A stretch of 64,000 nucleotides of DNA from Aedes albopictus. Lineage: Eukaryota > Arthropoda > Insecta > Diptera > Culicidae. The position numbers and the translations under genes were made by a program. Positions within the stretch are counted from its first letter, which is position 1; each line of letters begins with the position of its first letter. The notes under the pieces are model-generated. The model was given only the letters and a program-made list of their open reading frames with translations, searched no databases and was not told the origin of the DNA. The DNA lies in the NCBI RefSeq assembly GCF_035046485.1, contig NC_085136.1, positions 325,280,175 to 325,344,174 of the forward strand, given 5' to 3'. This document shows, piece by piece, positions 55,401 through 64,000 of this stretch.

Positions 55401-58400
55401 TCACATTTTGCGAGTTTGTCGGGAGTGGGATTCGATCCCAGGTCCTCGGCGTGATAGTCAAGTGTTCTAACCATCACACCAGGTCCACTCCACGGCCCCC
55501 CAGAATCCGTTTCATAATCAACATTTACTTAACCCTCTAATACCCAAATTTTTGATTTAGATCTGAATATCATTTTTCGTCATCTAAAATCGATTTAAGC
55601 ATGTTTTGGAAGATGATTCTTTTTAATTCTCGATTTTGTGAATTTCAGTTTTTGATTTTTCTAATTTTTATTTTTGAACATCCCCACACTTTTATATTTT
55701 TCCTGGAAGTCTATTTGGGATACGGATTTTTTGAGACGAAAACATTTTGAGATTTTATGATAATGGTTGAAATATATTTATTTGAAAATTTTTTTATGGA
55801 AAATTTTATTTTCCGTGTAATTTTTAGGAAAATCTTTTTAGAGTGTATTCAATTCCCTTAAACTATTCTACTTTGATAGAATGATTTGGGATAAATTTAA
55901 AATATGTTATTTATAGGGATTCAATACAAAATAATCAATGACTTCTGAAAGGTGACTGAAACATCAATTTTTCAATGATTTTTCAAAAATGTAAATACGC
56001 ATTGAAAGACACCAAAAACCATTTTGAGATATACAGAACGGTCCTAAGTATCTGCCAAAAATATAAAAAAAATGATTATCCACGAAACAAAAATTACAAA
56101 AATACTCAAACTATACCCCGTCTAAAGGCGGGGTTGGGTATTAGAGGGTTAACTACATTGTGTATAAAATATCTTCAGACACGATATACTCATGCAACCA
56201 GTCTTTTAGAGATCACAGTCATTTACACCTTTTCGTCGATATTCGGCTGCCTTTGTCTCCGACATTCGCAACACAAGCAATCAAACTACCGTACGAAACA
56301 AAAACGTCAAACGAATGCACTTGAACACGATTACGCCTTCGGGAGACGGTTCGGCTTTTGTTATTCGTGTCTTCTTCCACATTAAAAGCTGTGTTGGCCG
56401 TATGCGTGTCGTATTCAATTCAACAAGCAAGAATAAACTAATATTAACCTTCATAATCGGAATTGACTTTTTTTATGTTTATTGATCTTCGTCCTACCGC
56501 TCGTGTTGTGTGTAAGAGGTAACGGTAGCGCATGAATGTAACAAAGCAAGCTGACACCCGACTGCGGCACCGAAATGAAGGTAATGAAAAGTGTCGAATG
56601 TTTACAAGACTGCATGCAACATAAACATTGGCTGTGGGGGATCTCGGTTAAAAAATTAAAAGTTCTCATAAAATACTAAGCTGAGGAGCATGCTGTGTCC
56701 CAGTTGAAACGTTACGCCAACAAGAGAGAGAACTGGAATCTTTCAGCAATTTAAAACAATGTTGGTTTGAAACATTGGCTAAGATTGGGTGCTAAAATGG
56801 AATCATTTATTCTCTCGATTAACGGCTACGCAGTCTTGGGATTTAAAAAACGAGTTGTTTTATTCACCCGACGTTTCGACACGGGGATAGTGTCTTCCTC
56901 AGGGGGAAAATAATTACTATCGTTTTTTGTCAATTGTTTTGTCTAACTGAAACTGTCCCTTTTTGTGTCATGACAAAAACCGTTAAACTGAAAGTGATTC
57001 CGAAGTCATGTACCAAAAACGACACAAAAAGGGACAGTTACAGTTAGACAAAACAATTGATAAAAAACGATAGTAATTATTTTCCCCCTGAGGAAGACAC
57101 TGTCCCCGTGTCGAAACGTCGGGTGAATAAAACAACTCGTTTTTTTAAATCCCAAGACTGCGTAGCCGTTAATCGAGAGAGTCAACCATACAGTCGTATT
57201 TCAATGGCAGGAATAATTTGTTTTTGTAGTTCAAAAAAGGCTGACAAAATCGGGGGCTGACAAAATCGGGTCCCCACTGTAACCTGTTTTCAGATAATGT
57301 AACCTACTCTACATTTTAATTTATTTACCTTACTGGTCAGACTGAAGCCTGAGTGTCTTCTGCTGCACATAGGAGTCATCTTCGTTCGCCTCGATCCATG
57401 GCCGTGCGTCTCCAGTCACGCACTCTGCGAAGGGCTTGCTCGCTGCGTACCACGACTTCTTGTACCGGTCGGATTGGTCTCGAGAAACATTTTCATCAGG
57501 TTGCTATCCGACGTCCTGATGACATATCCCACCCAGCGTAGTATCCCGATTTTCGTGGTTTAGACGATGTTTGGCTCTCTCAACAACTAATGCAGCTCGT
57601 GGTTCATTCGCCTTCTCCAAGTCCCGTCTTCCATCTGCACTCCGCCGTAGATGGTACGCAACACTTTTCGTTCGAAAAATCCATCGGCGCTTTGGCCCTC
57701 GGCACGTACTCTGTGATCCTCTACATAGAAACTGTGAATAAAGAGTTACCGCCGTTATTTGAAATGATAACTTTGGCGAATAAAGATGTCAGGAAGAGTT
57801 GAAAACACTAAGCTGAAACAGAACGCCCAACACTCACCAGATCACGCTCCTCCTGGTCCGCCTATCATGCTCTCTGCGCTCCACGCCTTCTTGTACTAAC
57901 TGGATGATTAGCAAACACCAACTTTGCAGGGTTGTTGTTCGGCATTCTTGCAACATGCCCTGTCCACCGTAGCAGTTCAGCTTTGGCCACTTTCAGAATG
58001 TTGGGTTCACCGTAGAGTGCAGCGAGCTCGTGGTTCATCCTTCTCCGCCACACACCATTCTCATATATACCGCTGAAAATCGTCCTTAGCACGCGCCGCA
58101 TATTTCATGTCTCGTGTCCGTAGAGGGCCACCGGTCTTATTACGTCTTGTCCATTTGGCGCAGGGATGAAGCTTCACAGATAAGAAAACACGACGAAGAA
58201 AAGAGAAGTATCGATGATTCATTTTTTCAGCGCCTCGTGAATGAACCTGTTTTTCCAAGTAGCAATTTGCGGTTTTGCCAATAGTTAATTATTTACGGTT
58301 GAATGACTGAATTAATCTTAGATAGGAAAAATGACGCCTTCGGAAGTTGCATACTGTATTATCATCAAGAGGGGTAAATGAAGCTGTTGATATCTAATTC

Positions 58401-58930
58401 TTGGTATAACTAAATGAACTGAAAATTATTACAATATTGCACAGTCCACTATACTCTCTTACCCATAAAATTTGAGAAAGGTAAAAATCGATAAGATCGT
58501 TGAGCATATTGCATCGAAAAAGCAAGAAAAGTTGTTCATTTTACACTACTCTCCCCCATTTTACAGTCATTCCCCACACACGTTGATTAATTATAAAATA
58601 TTTCCTTTCCATCATACACCAGAATTTACACAGCTCACCCCTCCAGATCGTCGCTCGCCGTTTGGGCAAGGAAGTACCCTACTTAATTGGCCACAAATCG
58701 ATCGGAAAATCGTGCGATACGAACACACCCGGGATTTACACCCGCTACGGATCGTACTTCGAGTGGTTGGAAACCGTCACCGGGCTGAATCTCGACGAAA
58801 AAGGTATGTAAATGACGGGGCGGAAAGGGGATTTTTCGTTTGTTTGAACTACGAATTAAATCCGATTTTATCGCTTCTCTCTCTCGCTTTCTGTCTGTTT
58901 CAATTCACAGAGTGTTTCGAACGCTACTAA
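49453..58930 (+). CDS. Secreted serine protease homologue (catalytically inactive)
   Basis: Trypsin-fold protein, predicted secreted and without protease activity; such homologues act as cofactors or regulators in insect immune cascades. Exons: 49453-49504, 49561-49607, 49677-49786, 49849-50227, 58623-58803, 58911-58930 (TAA); 262 residues, all phases consistent. A signal peptide (MKNLILALLVLLAVAKTG) is followed by a short start, then VCGGSYLGEKMVVLGAHC (His 64 kept), DYHNMAIAIL (Asn 107 where Asp is expected) and CTNLHSSPL, which aligns without gaps to C-x-G-D-S-G-G-P-L and puts His 199 in place of the nucleophilic Ser. The end, SCDTNTPGIYTRYGSYFEWLE, is the normal C-terminal helix region. 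There is no CLIP domain. The fourth intron is 8.4 kb and full of mobile elements; the exon 5 acceptor was chosen by frame. A pseudogene is less likely, since every splice site and frame is intact. Confidence 0.85.
50445..50800 (+). mobile_element. tRNA-derived SINE in the large intron
   Basis: A-box-like GGTTTGGTGGTCTAGCTACC and B box GGGTTCAAACC, then a pyrimidine-rich body, ending CAAACTCAAGCTCAAGCC. Confidence 0.6.
50990..51240. repeat. AGATTCC-type repeat fragment
   Basis: Short degenerate units (GAAATTCCTCA, AGATTCCT) of the AGAAATTC family. Confidence 0.4.
51337..52028 (-). mobile_element. Composite element, locus 3: complete, with 13-bp TIRs
   Basis: The left end GCCTTTCTCGTAC (51337-51349) mirrors the right end, CGAGAAAGGC at 52028. 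On the minus strand the order is head (52028-51880; matches 8962-9100), CCATCTTGG array (51870-51440, two to three units) and tail (51440-51337; matches 18530-18632, including GAAAATTCGTTT). This is the only copy here with both ends. Confidence 0.7.
52040..52900. repeat. AGAAATTC-type degenerate repeat
   Basis: Units such as TCTGGAGGAATTTCT and GAGAAATCC. Frames inside are artefacts. Confidence 0.6.
52901..53455. other. Intronic spacer, no feature defended
   Basis: A short local inverted repeat of TTATGCAACT and AGTTGCATAA occurs near 53010-53075. Nothing else is clear. Confidence 0.3.
53460..55010. repeat. AGAAATCC-type degenerate repeat, with MITE remnant
   Basis: Long field of GGAGAAATCCCTGGA-like units. 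At about 54695-54740 the sequence GCATCGTTTTTACTTCTG followed by TTTGACGTTTGCTCACTACC matches the complement of the CACAGAC MITE interior, a truncated copy. Confidence 0.6.
55312..55500 (-). mobile_element. tRNA-derived SINE with A tail
   Basis: On the minus strand: TGGAGTGGACCTGGTGTGAT, A-box-like TGTGATGGTTAGAAC, B box GGATCGAATCCC, a body of about 110 bp, and a terminal A run (T run at 55313-55322 on the plus strand). Confidence 0.7.
55533..56148. mobile_element. piggyBac-like MITE, TTAA flanks
   Basis: TTAA stands at 55529-55532 and 56149-56152. The inverted ends are CCCTCTAATACCCAA and the exact complement. TTAA duplication with CCC ends is the piggyBac signature. The A+T-rich interior has no transposase. 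Confidence 0.85.
56160..56810. other. Intronic spacer, no gene recognised
   Basis: There is a plus-strand frame of 136 codons that starts inside the MITE, so it is not credible. No splice-supported exon. Confidence 0.3.
56811..57180. mobile_element. Long palindrome with hammerhead-like motif in each arm
   Basis: The arms of about 170 bp (56811-56985 and 57015-57180) are nearly perfectly complementary, from TCTCTCGATTAACGGCTACG inward. Each arm contains CTGAGGA, a short hairpin (GACAC..GTGTC), GAAA and CGTC, arranged as in a hammerhead ribozyme: plus strand 57089-57120 in the right arm, minus strand in the left arm. Confidence 0.75.
57345..57720 (-). pseudogene. RTE-like LINE C-terminal fragment 1
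   Basis: The minus strand reads RTIYGGVQMEDGTWRRRMNH, then LRWVGYVIR, with stops between. It is similar to the segments at 57865-58200 and 59510-59820. Confidence 0.6.
57865..58200 (-). pseudogene. RTE-like LINE C-terminal fragment 2
   Basis: The frame includes ENGVWRRRMNHELAALYGEP and GHVARMPNNNPAKLVF, matching the C-terminus of the element at 59510-60236. Only the end is present, as usual for 5'-truncated LINEs. Confidence 0.75.
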
Positions 58931-59505
58931 ATGGCAACAGACTAGCGTGCTGCAGCGCGTTACTCATTAGCACCGATTCGGACGGATCAGTAGTGGATAA
59001 ACACCTTCGATGAGGTATAGAGAAACATATGCTCAAATGATTATCTGAAAATCACCACATCCGGTGCGATTACTAGTTTAGTTGGAATACAATGTTGAGA
59101 ATGCGAACGATTATTAAAATTCCTTGGAATCGACTTTTCTTCTTCTTTTTGGAGTGACGTCCCAACAGCGATAAACACAGTTCTATAAACCACTTCGACA
59201 TCAATCCTCTGAAAGCTTTTTTCGCTAAAGCTCCCATTTGAGCATTTATCCATGTTTTTGTTTTTATGTTGATCATGGAAACCTCCTTTTCCACCAAACC
59301 AAATCCTGGGTCAAAAATTTAGTTCGTCATATGCGCTAATTCCCGTCACAGCAGACGGCAAATAGTATAGCATTACAAATACTCCAACATACCTTTGCCA
59401 ATGTCTCATTAGATTGAAGCAAAAAGATGTAGACTGTGGATAATCAGCCTCTATAGCACTGGAAATCGAATAATTACATATACATGCATTTATTTGTTCA
59501 ACATT
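58931..59505. other. Downstream of the protease homologue
   Basis: No clear poly(A) signal is seen close to the stop. No other gene is recognised. Confidence 0.3.
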
Positions 59506-59509
59506 ATTA

Positions 59510-60236
59510 AGACAAGACATAATCAACAATAGTACGCCACAATAATCGGTTTGTGGCTGCCGCTCTCCATCCTCGGTGGCGCCCAATGCTCGCCAAGTCA
59601 CACTCCACCTGGTCCATCGTGCTCTCTGCGCTCCACGCCTTCTTGTGCCAACCGGATCAGTTGCAAACACCAGCTTTGCAGGGTTGTTGTCCGACATTCT
59701 AGCAACATGCCCTGCCCACCGTATCCTTCCGGCTTTGGCCACCTTCTGGATGCTGGGTTCGCCGTAAAGTGCAGCGAGCTCGTGGTTCATCCTTCTCCGC
59801 CACACACCGTTCTCCTGCACACCACCGAAGATCGTACACGCGTCGCTCGGAAACTCCGAGTGCTTGTAGGTCCTCCCCGAGCATGGTCCATGTCTCGTGC
59901 CCGTAGAAGATCACCGGTCTTATTAGCGTTTTGTACATGGTGCATTTGGTGCGTGGGTGAATCTTTTTCGACCGCAGTTTCTTCTGGAGCCCGTAGTAGC
60001 CCGACTTTCCGCCTCCGAATTTCACGGCTCACGTTGTTGTCAGCCGTCAGGATCCGAGGTAGACGAATTCCTCCACCACCTGGAAAGTATTACCGTCTAT
60101 CGTAACATTACTACCCAGACGGATCCGGTCGTGTTCGGCTCTGCCTACCAGCATGTACATACTTTGTTTTTGAGGCATTCACCACCAGTCCGACCTTTGC
60201 TGCTTTGCGTTTTAGGCGGGTGTACAGCCAACAATC
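59510..60236 (-). pseudogene. RTE-like LINE, 3' half
   Basis: Starts at LYTRLKRKAAKVGLVVNASK, continues with VVEEFVYLGS-like and SREIRRRKVG segments, and ends with ENGVWRRRMNHELAALYGEP and GHVARMSDNNPAK. It continues the element at 61112-62530 across an insertion. Frames are shifted several times. Confidence 0.8.
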
Positions 60237-60438
60237 AATATGAAACTGGAGAATTTTTTGTGACGCCAGTCGTTCCCCCAGTAAGTTCGCCCAATACTGG
60301 TGTTTCTGACGCCACGCTTTCAATGTCAGTTTGCTCCGCCCATCTTTATCGAAGCAAGACTGAGTCCACAAATCTAGTGACCATGACAACAAGAAAAAAC
60401 GATTATTTATTGACACATTGGTGCTTATTGCGCTGCAG

Positions 60439-60702
60439 ACTTTTCTTGTTAACATTGGCCCTTACGGCTTAACCCACACTACGTTGTGGTTGGAATCTTT
60501 CCGCCGAGGCAGCTCGGGATCGGTGGGTCTGGACCGGTACTCGGCCAACGGGAACCAGCGGGCATGTGTGGCTGTTCCAGAGGGAATGACATTTCATTTT
60601 CTAACCAAAAAAATCCGCTTATATCCGTCCATTACCGTCGCTAGCCGTGGACCCTATGTTACAATTAGCGAAGTAAATTATCGGAGTACATCCAAAATTT
60701 AA
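60439..60702 (+). CDS. Terminal-exon-like ORF of unknown function inside the insertion
   Basis: An 87-codon frame bounded on the left by TGCGCTGCAG (acceptor-like). It ends in TAA (60700-60702) followed at once by AATAAA (60704-60709). It includes FLVNIGPYGLTHTTLWLE, NQRACVAVPEGMTFHFL and LYPSITVASRGPYVTISE. The composition is that of an ordinary globular protein, not of a repeat. No family is recognised. It could be a captured 3' exon of a host gene or part of a transposon gene. Confidence 0.35.
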   Translation, partial: TFLVNIGPYGLTHTTLWLESFRRGSSGSVGLDRYSANGNQRACVAVPEGMTFHFLTKKIRLYPSITVASRGPYVTISEVNYRSTSKI

Positions 60703-60774
60703 AAATAAATATCATAAATCGTCTACCTATGTCTATGAATTCCATAAGGAGAAGACAACTTATCAAAATGATCC

Positions 60775-60865
60775 GTGCAAAAAGATTGTACAACTATGTA
60801 GACTGGAATCGAACCATAAACGTCGAGATCACTGATCTCTTGTTTAACCCATACGATTACCAACG
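60775..60865 (-). mobile_element. tRNA-like SINE head
   Basis: On the minus strand: A-box-like GTTGGTAATCGTATGG and B box GGTTCGATTCC at tRNA spacing. Confidence 0.5.
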
Positions 60866-61111
60866 CTTGAAGATATGGTGATGCTAAATATGTATAAAAA
60901 TCAATCTGTCAGTTGACACTGCGTCATTGGGCAATCTTTCTCGTTGTCATGGGCACTAAATTGGCGAACTCAGTCTTGCTTTGATGAAAACGGGCGGAGC
61001 CAACTGACATTGAAAGCGTCGCTTTAAGGAAACCAGTATTGGGCGATTTTACTGGGGGAAACATGGGGGAAAAACTGGCGTCAGAAATCGAACTGAATTT
61101 GTTCCTGACAT

Positions 61112-62530
61112 TTATGTCTTAGTATTAAGTCTATGGTACAGCTCTGCCACCGTTCCAAATGTTCTAGCGATAATGCCCATGTCGTCCGCAAAGCACACAA
61201 ATTGACCGGATTTTGTGAAAATCGTTCCCCGGCTGTTGAGCCCGGCTCGTCGCATCACACCTTCCAGAGCGATGTTGAAGAGTAGGCATGAGAGTCCGTC
61301 ACCTTGTCGCAGTCCCGGGCGAGATTCGAATGAACTGGATAGTTCACCCGAAACCCTTACGCAGTTTTGCACACCGTCCATCGTTGCTTTAATCAGTCTA
61401 GTCAGCTTCCCAAGAAAGCCGTTTTCGTCCATGATTCTCCATAGCTCTGCGCGGTCGATACTTCGTATGCCGCTTTGAAGTCGATGAACAGGTGATGCGT
61501 TAGGACCTGGTATTCACGGCATTTTTGCCTTGCCGTACGGTAAAGATCTGGTCTGTTGTCGACCGGCCGTCGATGAAGCCAGCCTGATAACTTCCCACGA
61601 GCTCATTCGTTTTAGGTGACAGACGATGGAAGATGATCTGGGTAGCACTTTGCATGCAGCATTCAAAATAGTGATCGCCCTGAAGTTCTCACATTCCAAA
61701 TGGTCGCCTTTCTTGTGAATGGGGCAGATTACCCCTGCCTTCCACTCCTCCGGTAGCTGTTCGGTTTCCCAGATCCTGACTATCAGCCGATGCAGACAGG
61801 TGGCTAACTTTTCTGGGCCCATCTTGATGAGTTCAGCTGCGATACCATCCTTACCAGCTGCATTGTTGGTTTTGAGCTGGTGAATGGCATCCTTAACTTC
61901 CCTCAGCGTGGGAGTTGGTTCATTTCCTTCCTCCGCTGCACTGGTGTCGTCGTGCCTACGTTCTCCACGCCGTTCAGGTGCTGATCGAAGTGCTGCTTCC
62001 ACCTTTTGATAACCTCATGTCCGTCCGTCAAGAGGCAGCGAAATCAATGAGTCGTAGGCCGTTTTCGTTCGTCTGCTGGTGGGCGCTGAACTTACCAATC
62101 GTCGGTCTGAATTCCTCCTCCTGGCCTACCTGAGCGTTCAAATCTCCTATGATGATCTGGACGTCGTGGCTTGGGCAGCGATCGTACTCGCGTTCGAGCT
62201 GCGCGTAAAATGCGTCCTTGTCATCATCAGTACTTCCGGAGTGTGGGCTGTGCACGTTTATTATGCTGAAGTTGAAAAATCGGCCCTTGATCCTCAACCT
62301 GCACATTCTTTCGTCGATCGGCCACCAACCGATCACGCGCCTCTGCATATCACCCATCACGATGAAAGCTGTTCCCAGCTCGCGTATGTTGCCGCAGCTC
62401 AGATAGATGGTATGATTACCTCTAAATGTTCGCACCATGGATCCTGTCCAACACACCTCCTGCAGCGCTACGTTGCCGAACCCGCGGTCCTTCAGTAGAT
62501 CGGCGAGTATGCGGGTGCTCCCAATGAAGT
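61112..62530 (-). pseudogene. RTE-like LINE, 5' half with internal deletion
   Basis: Endonuclease start (62530-62028: RTFRGNHTIYLSCGN, INVHSPHSGSTDDDK, IIGDLNAQVG), then a jump to the reverse transcriptase (62002-61112: AAGKDGIAAELIKMG, CPIHKKGDHLECENFRAI, GLRQGDGLSCLLFNIALE, box CFADDMGII). The end of the endonuclease and the linker seen in the copy at 42000-42952 are missing, an internal deletion near 62028. Frameshifts are present. Confidence 0.85.
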
Positions 62531-62579
62531 TGAGAGATCGGCATAATTGAAGTGTACAAAGCTGATTACACTCACTCGA

Positions 62580-63040
62580 AAAAATGTATTATTCCTCTGT
62601 TGTTCGGGCACTCCAGAACAGATGTCCTTTCTTGTATAGAGGGCAGATCATTACCATCTATCAAACAAGCTGTTCAGAAGTGCACTACCCTCCTAGCAGC
62701 CACCATTGTTTTATCTGTCAGCAAGTTTCCATCACGATCGTCGCTCATGACGGGAGAAGGCGTTGTTTTTCTCCGCACGCCATTGATAATTTCGTTAAAC
62801 TTCTGCATATCATTTTGTCCCATACTCTCTTGCGCCTGAGTAAACACATTTTCCTCATGCTCTCTTTTCTTTTTGCAATAGATTCGTTTTTCGGCTGCTC
62901 TGCCGGGTTCCCAACACCAGCATCTGGCTTTTGGCAGCATTCTTCTCGTCCGCTACCCTCTGACACACCTGTTAGGACCCCTAAAAGTTCTAATATCAAT
63001 GACGTCCGAGTAGTGTCGGCCATCTAGTAGCCGGCACATA
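62580..63040 (-). pseudogene. RTE-like LINE linker fragment
   Basis: AQESMGQNDMQKFNEIINGV, RRKTTPSPVMSDDRDGNLLT: the region that normally lies between endonuclease and reverse transcriptase in this family. It stands upstream of the endonuclease here, so it is a separate or rearranged piece. Confidence 0.6.
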
Positions 63041-63209
63041 ATCGATTTGGTTGCAAACTTCGCCATTTGGGTGTCTCCAGGTGTGCTAGCGGATATTCTT
63101 GCGTGCAAAGTAGGTGTCAGGTGTCAGGCTATTGTCATTACTGACGGGGTGAAAGTAGAATCCGGCAACACTGCCTCGAGATTCTGTGCATATGCTGAGG
63201 CGACAGTAT

Positions 63210-63600
63210 CCTAACCCTCTACATAGATGGTAAGGTAGACGGTACGGTAGAGTGTAGTATTGCTAAGTGAAGAATTAGCTAGTAAGTTAAAATACACAAT
63301 AATGAGATAAAAAAAAAGATAGAGTATGGTAGAGGGTTAGGATGAAGAGTAGAGTAGAGGATAGGGTAGATGTTAGGGAAGAGGGTTAGGCTAGAGGATA
63401 TGATAGGGTAGAAGAGCAGAGGGTAGGATAGACGAGAAGGTGGATATACAGGGTAGGTAGGGATATACAAGGGTAGAGGGTAGGATGTACGATAGGGTAG
63501 ATGATTGGGGTGAAGAGTAGGGTTAAGGAAAGAGTAAAGGGTTATGATAGAGGGTCGGATAGAGGATAGTTTAGAGGGTAGAGTGGAGGGTTAGGGTAGA
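63210..63600. repeat. GGTAGAGGGTAG degenerate repeat
   Basis: Purine-rich units (AGGGTAGAGGATAG), the complement of the repeat at 16085-16480. Confidence 0.75.
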
Positions 63601-63681
63601 GGATAGCCTGTACAGGGTGGCAACGTGAAAGTGATACACTAGTTTGGGAGCCATACGTTGCCATCCATGTTATTGCATTGA

Positions 63682-64000
63682 AAACAGGTGTGCTTGGGGA
63701 AACGGGATCTTAGATACGGGGCTTTTAAGAAACAAAGGAATCACGGATTGACTCTGAAGAATATTTCCGACAGGGTTGCCAGATCTCACGTTCTGCTCAA
63801 AACGCACGCTGCTCACAACATTTTTTTTCGGAGGATTTCGGAGGAAGCGTCTCTGAATAAACAAAATGATCGTGTGTATAGAGCAAGTCTTCGTGAAATT
63901 CCTGCCAACAAACGAGAGGTTCAACGATATCAAAGTGCTGCAGCGGTGATTGTTTGGGGCGCCATATCAACAAAAGGCCAATTACCATTGTTTTTCATCG
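63682..64000 (+). CDS. Tc1/mariner-type transposase, partial, runs off the window
   Basis: Open from after the stop at 63679-63681 to the window end, without a start codon, so 5' degraded or spliced. NKQNDRVY and VIVWGAISTKGQLPLFF are typical of the DDE catalytic domain of Tc1-like transposases, around and before the second Asp. The usual FSDE-type first Asp box is altered (FFRRISEEA), suggesting decay. Confidence 0.7.

Larger units (their letters stand above)
60237..61111. mobile_element. Insertion with inverted arms splitting the RTE-like LINE
   Basis: The two LINE halves meet at the same protein segment (AELY.RL) on either side. The left arm (about 60263-60395) and right arm (about 60943-61083) are inverted copies at roughly 80 percent: TGACGCCAG, then CCCCCAGTAA, GCCCAATACTGG and GCTTTCAATGTCAGTT. 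Between them lie an exon-like frame (60439-60702) and a SINE head (60775-60865). Target duplications were not resolved. Confidence 0.65.

Noticed and set aside
55975..56385. 136-codon plus-strand frame
   Set aside because: Starts inside the piggyBac-like MITE and crosses its TTAA boundary; no splice support.
58472..58930. 152-codon plus-strand frame over exon 5
   Set aside because: A different frame from the protease homologue; the frame with CDTNTPGIYTR and proper splice phases is the real one.

Overview
The window looks like chromosome sequence from a culicine mosquito, most likely Aedes. The grounds are small introns with GT..AG ends in insect-type genes, tRNA-derived SINEs, R1-, LOA- and RTE-like LINEs, many short inverted-repeat (MITE-like) elements, and very long stretches of degenerate tandem repeats. 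The genus is inferred from this overall picture, not from a diagnostic marker. Two 500-N runs (3785-4284 and 29285-29784) are assembly gaps; runs of exactly 500 N usually mean joins of unknown true size.

Only two clear host gene systems are visible. The first is a minus-strand cluster of M1 zinc metallo-aminopeptidases (aminopeptidase N type). One gene (20946-22401) carries the signal peptide, GAMEN motif and the HExxH-18-E zinc site. Directly upstream of it, with 136 bp between stop and start, lies the C-terminal half of a neighbouring gene (22537-24026). A third first exon with its own signal sequence sits at 40172-40653. None of the three is complete in the window: the rest of each must lie in repeat-filled introns, in the gap, or outside, or has been lost. 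The second is a plus-strand secreted trypsin-fold gene (49453-58930, six exons, 262 residues). It keeps the catalytic His but has Asn for Asp and His for the nucleophile Ser, so it should be a non-catalytic serine protease homologue. One of its introns is 8.4 kb and packed with mobile elements.

Layout. 1-3000: degenerate GTGA/TCAC arrays with three MITEs of different superfamilies. 5212-7710: a foldback-like element whose terminal inverted repeats are tandem arrays. 8962-18632: tandem repeats of about 140 bp built on CCGCCATCTTGG, AGAAATTC-type repeats and a possible 5' exon of an unidentified gene (to 14091). 19204-20569: Tc1-like and CACAGAC-type MITEs. 20946-24026: the aminopeptidases. 24560-28570: two interleaved satellites. 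28574-31398: LINE fragments on both sides of the gap. 31620-40170: microsatellite, possible LTR, SINEs, MITEs and a 150-bp satellite. 40172-40653: third aminopeptidase exon. 42000-48400: an RTE-like LINE cut by an R1-like LINE that is itself cut by MITEs. 49453-58930: the protease homologue. 57345-63040: RTE-like LINE pieces. 63682-64000: start of a Tc1/mariner transposase domain that runs off the window.

The most unusual items are: an 85-bp exact copy of an aminopeptidase exon inside a simple-repeat field 12 kb away; a palindrome with a hammerhead-ribozyme-like core in both arms; a recurring TIR element that carries the CCATCTTGG array; a pair of inverted MITEs whose flanking duplications look exchanged; and two TIR elements that carry exon-like open frames.
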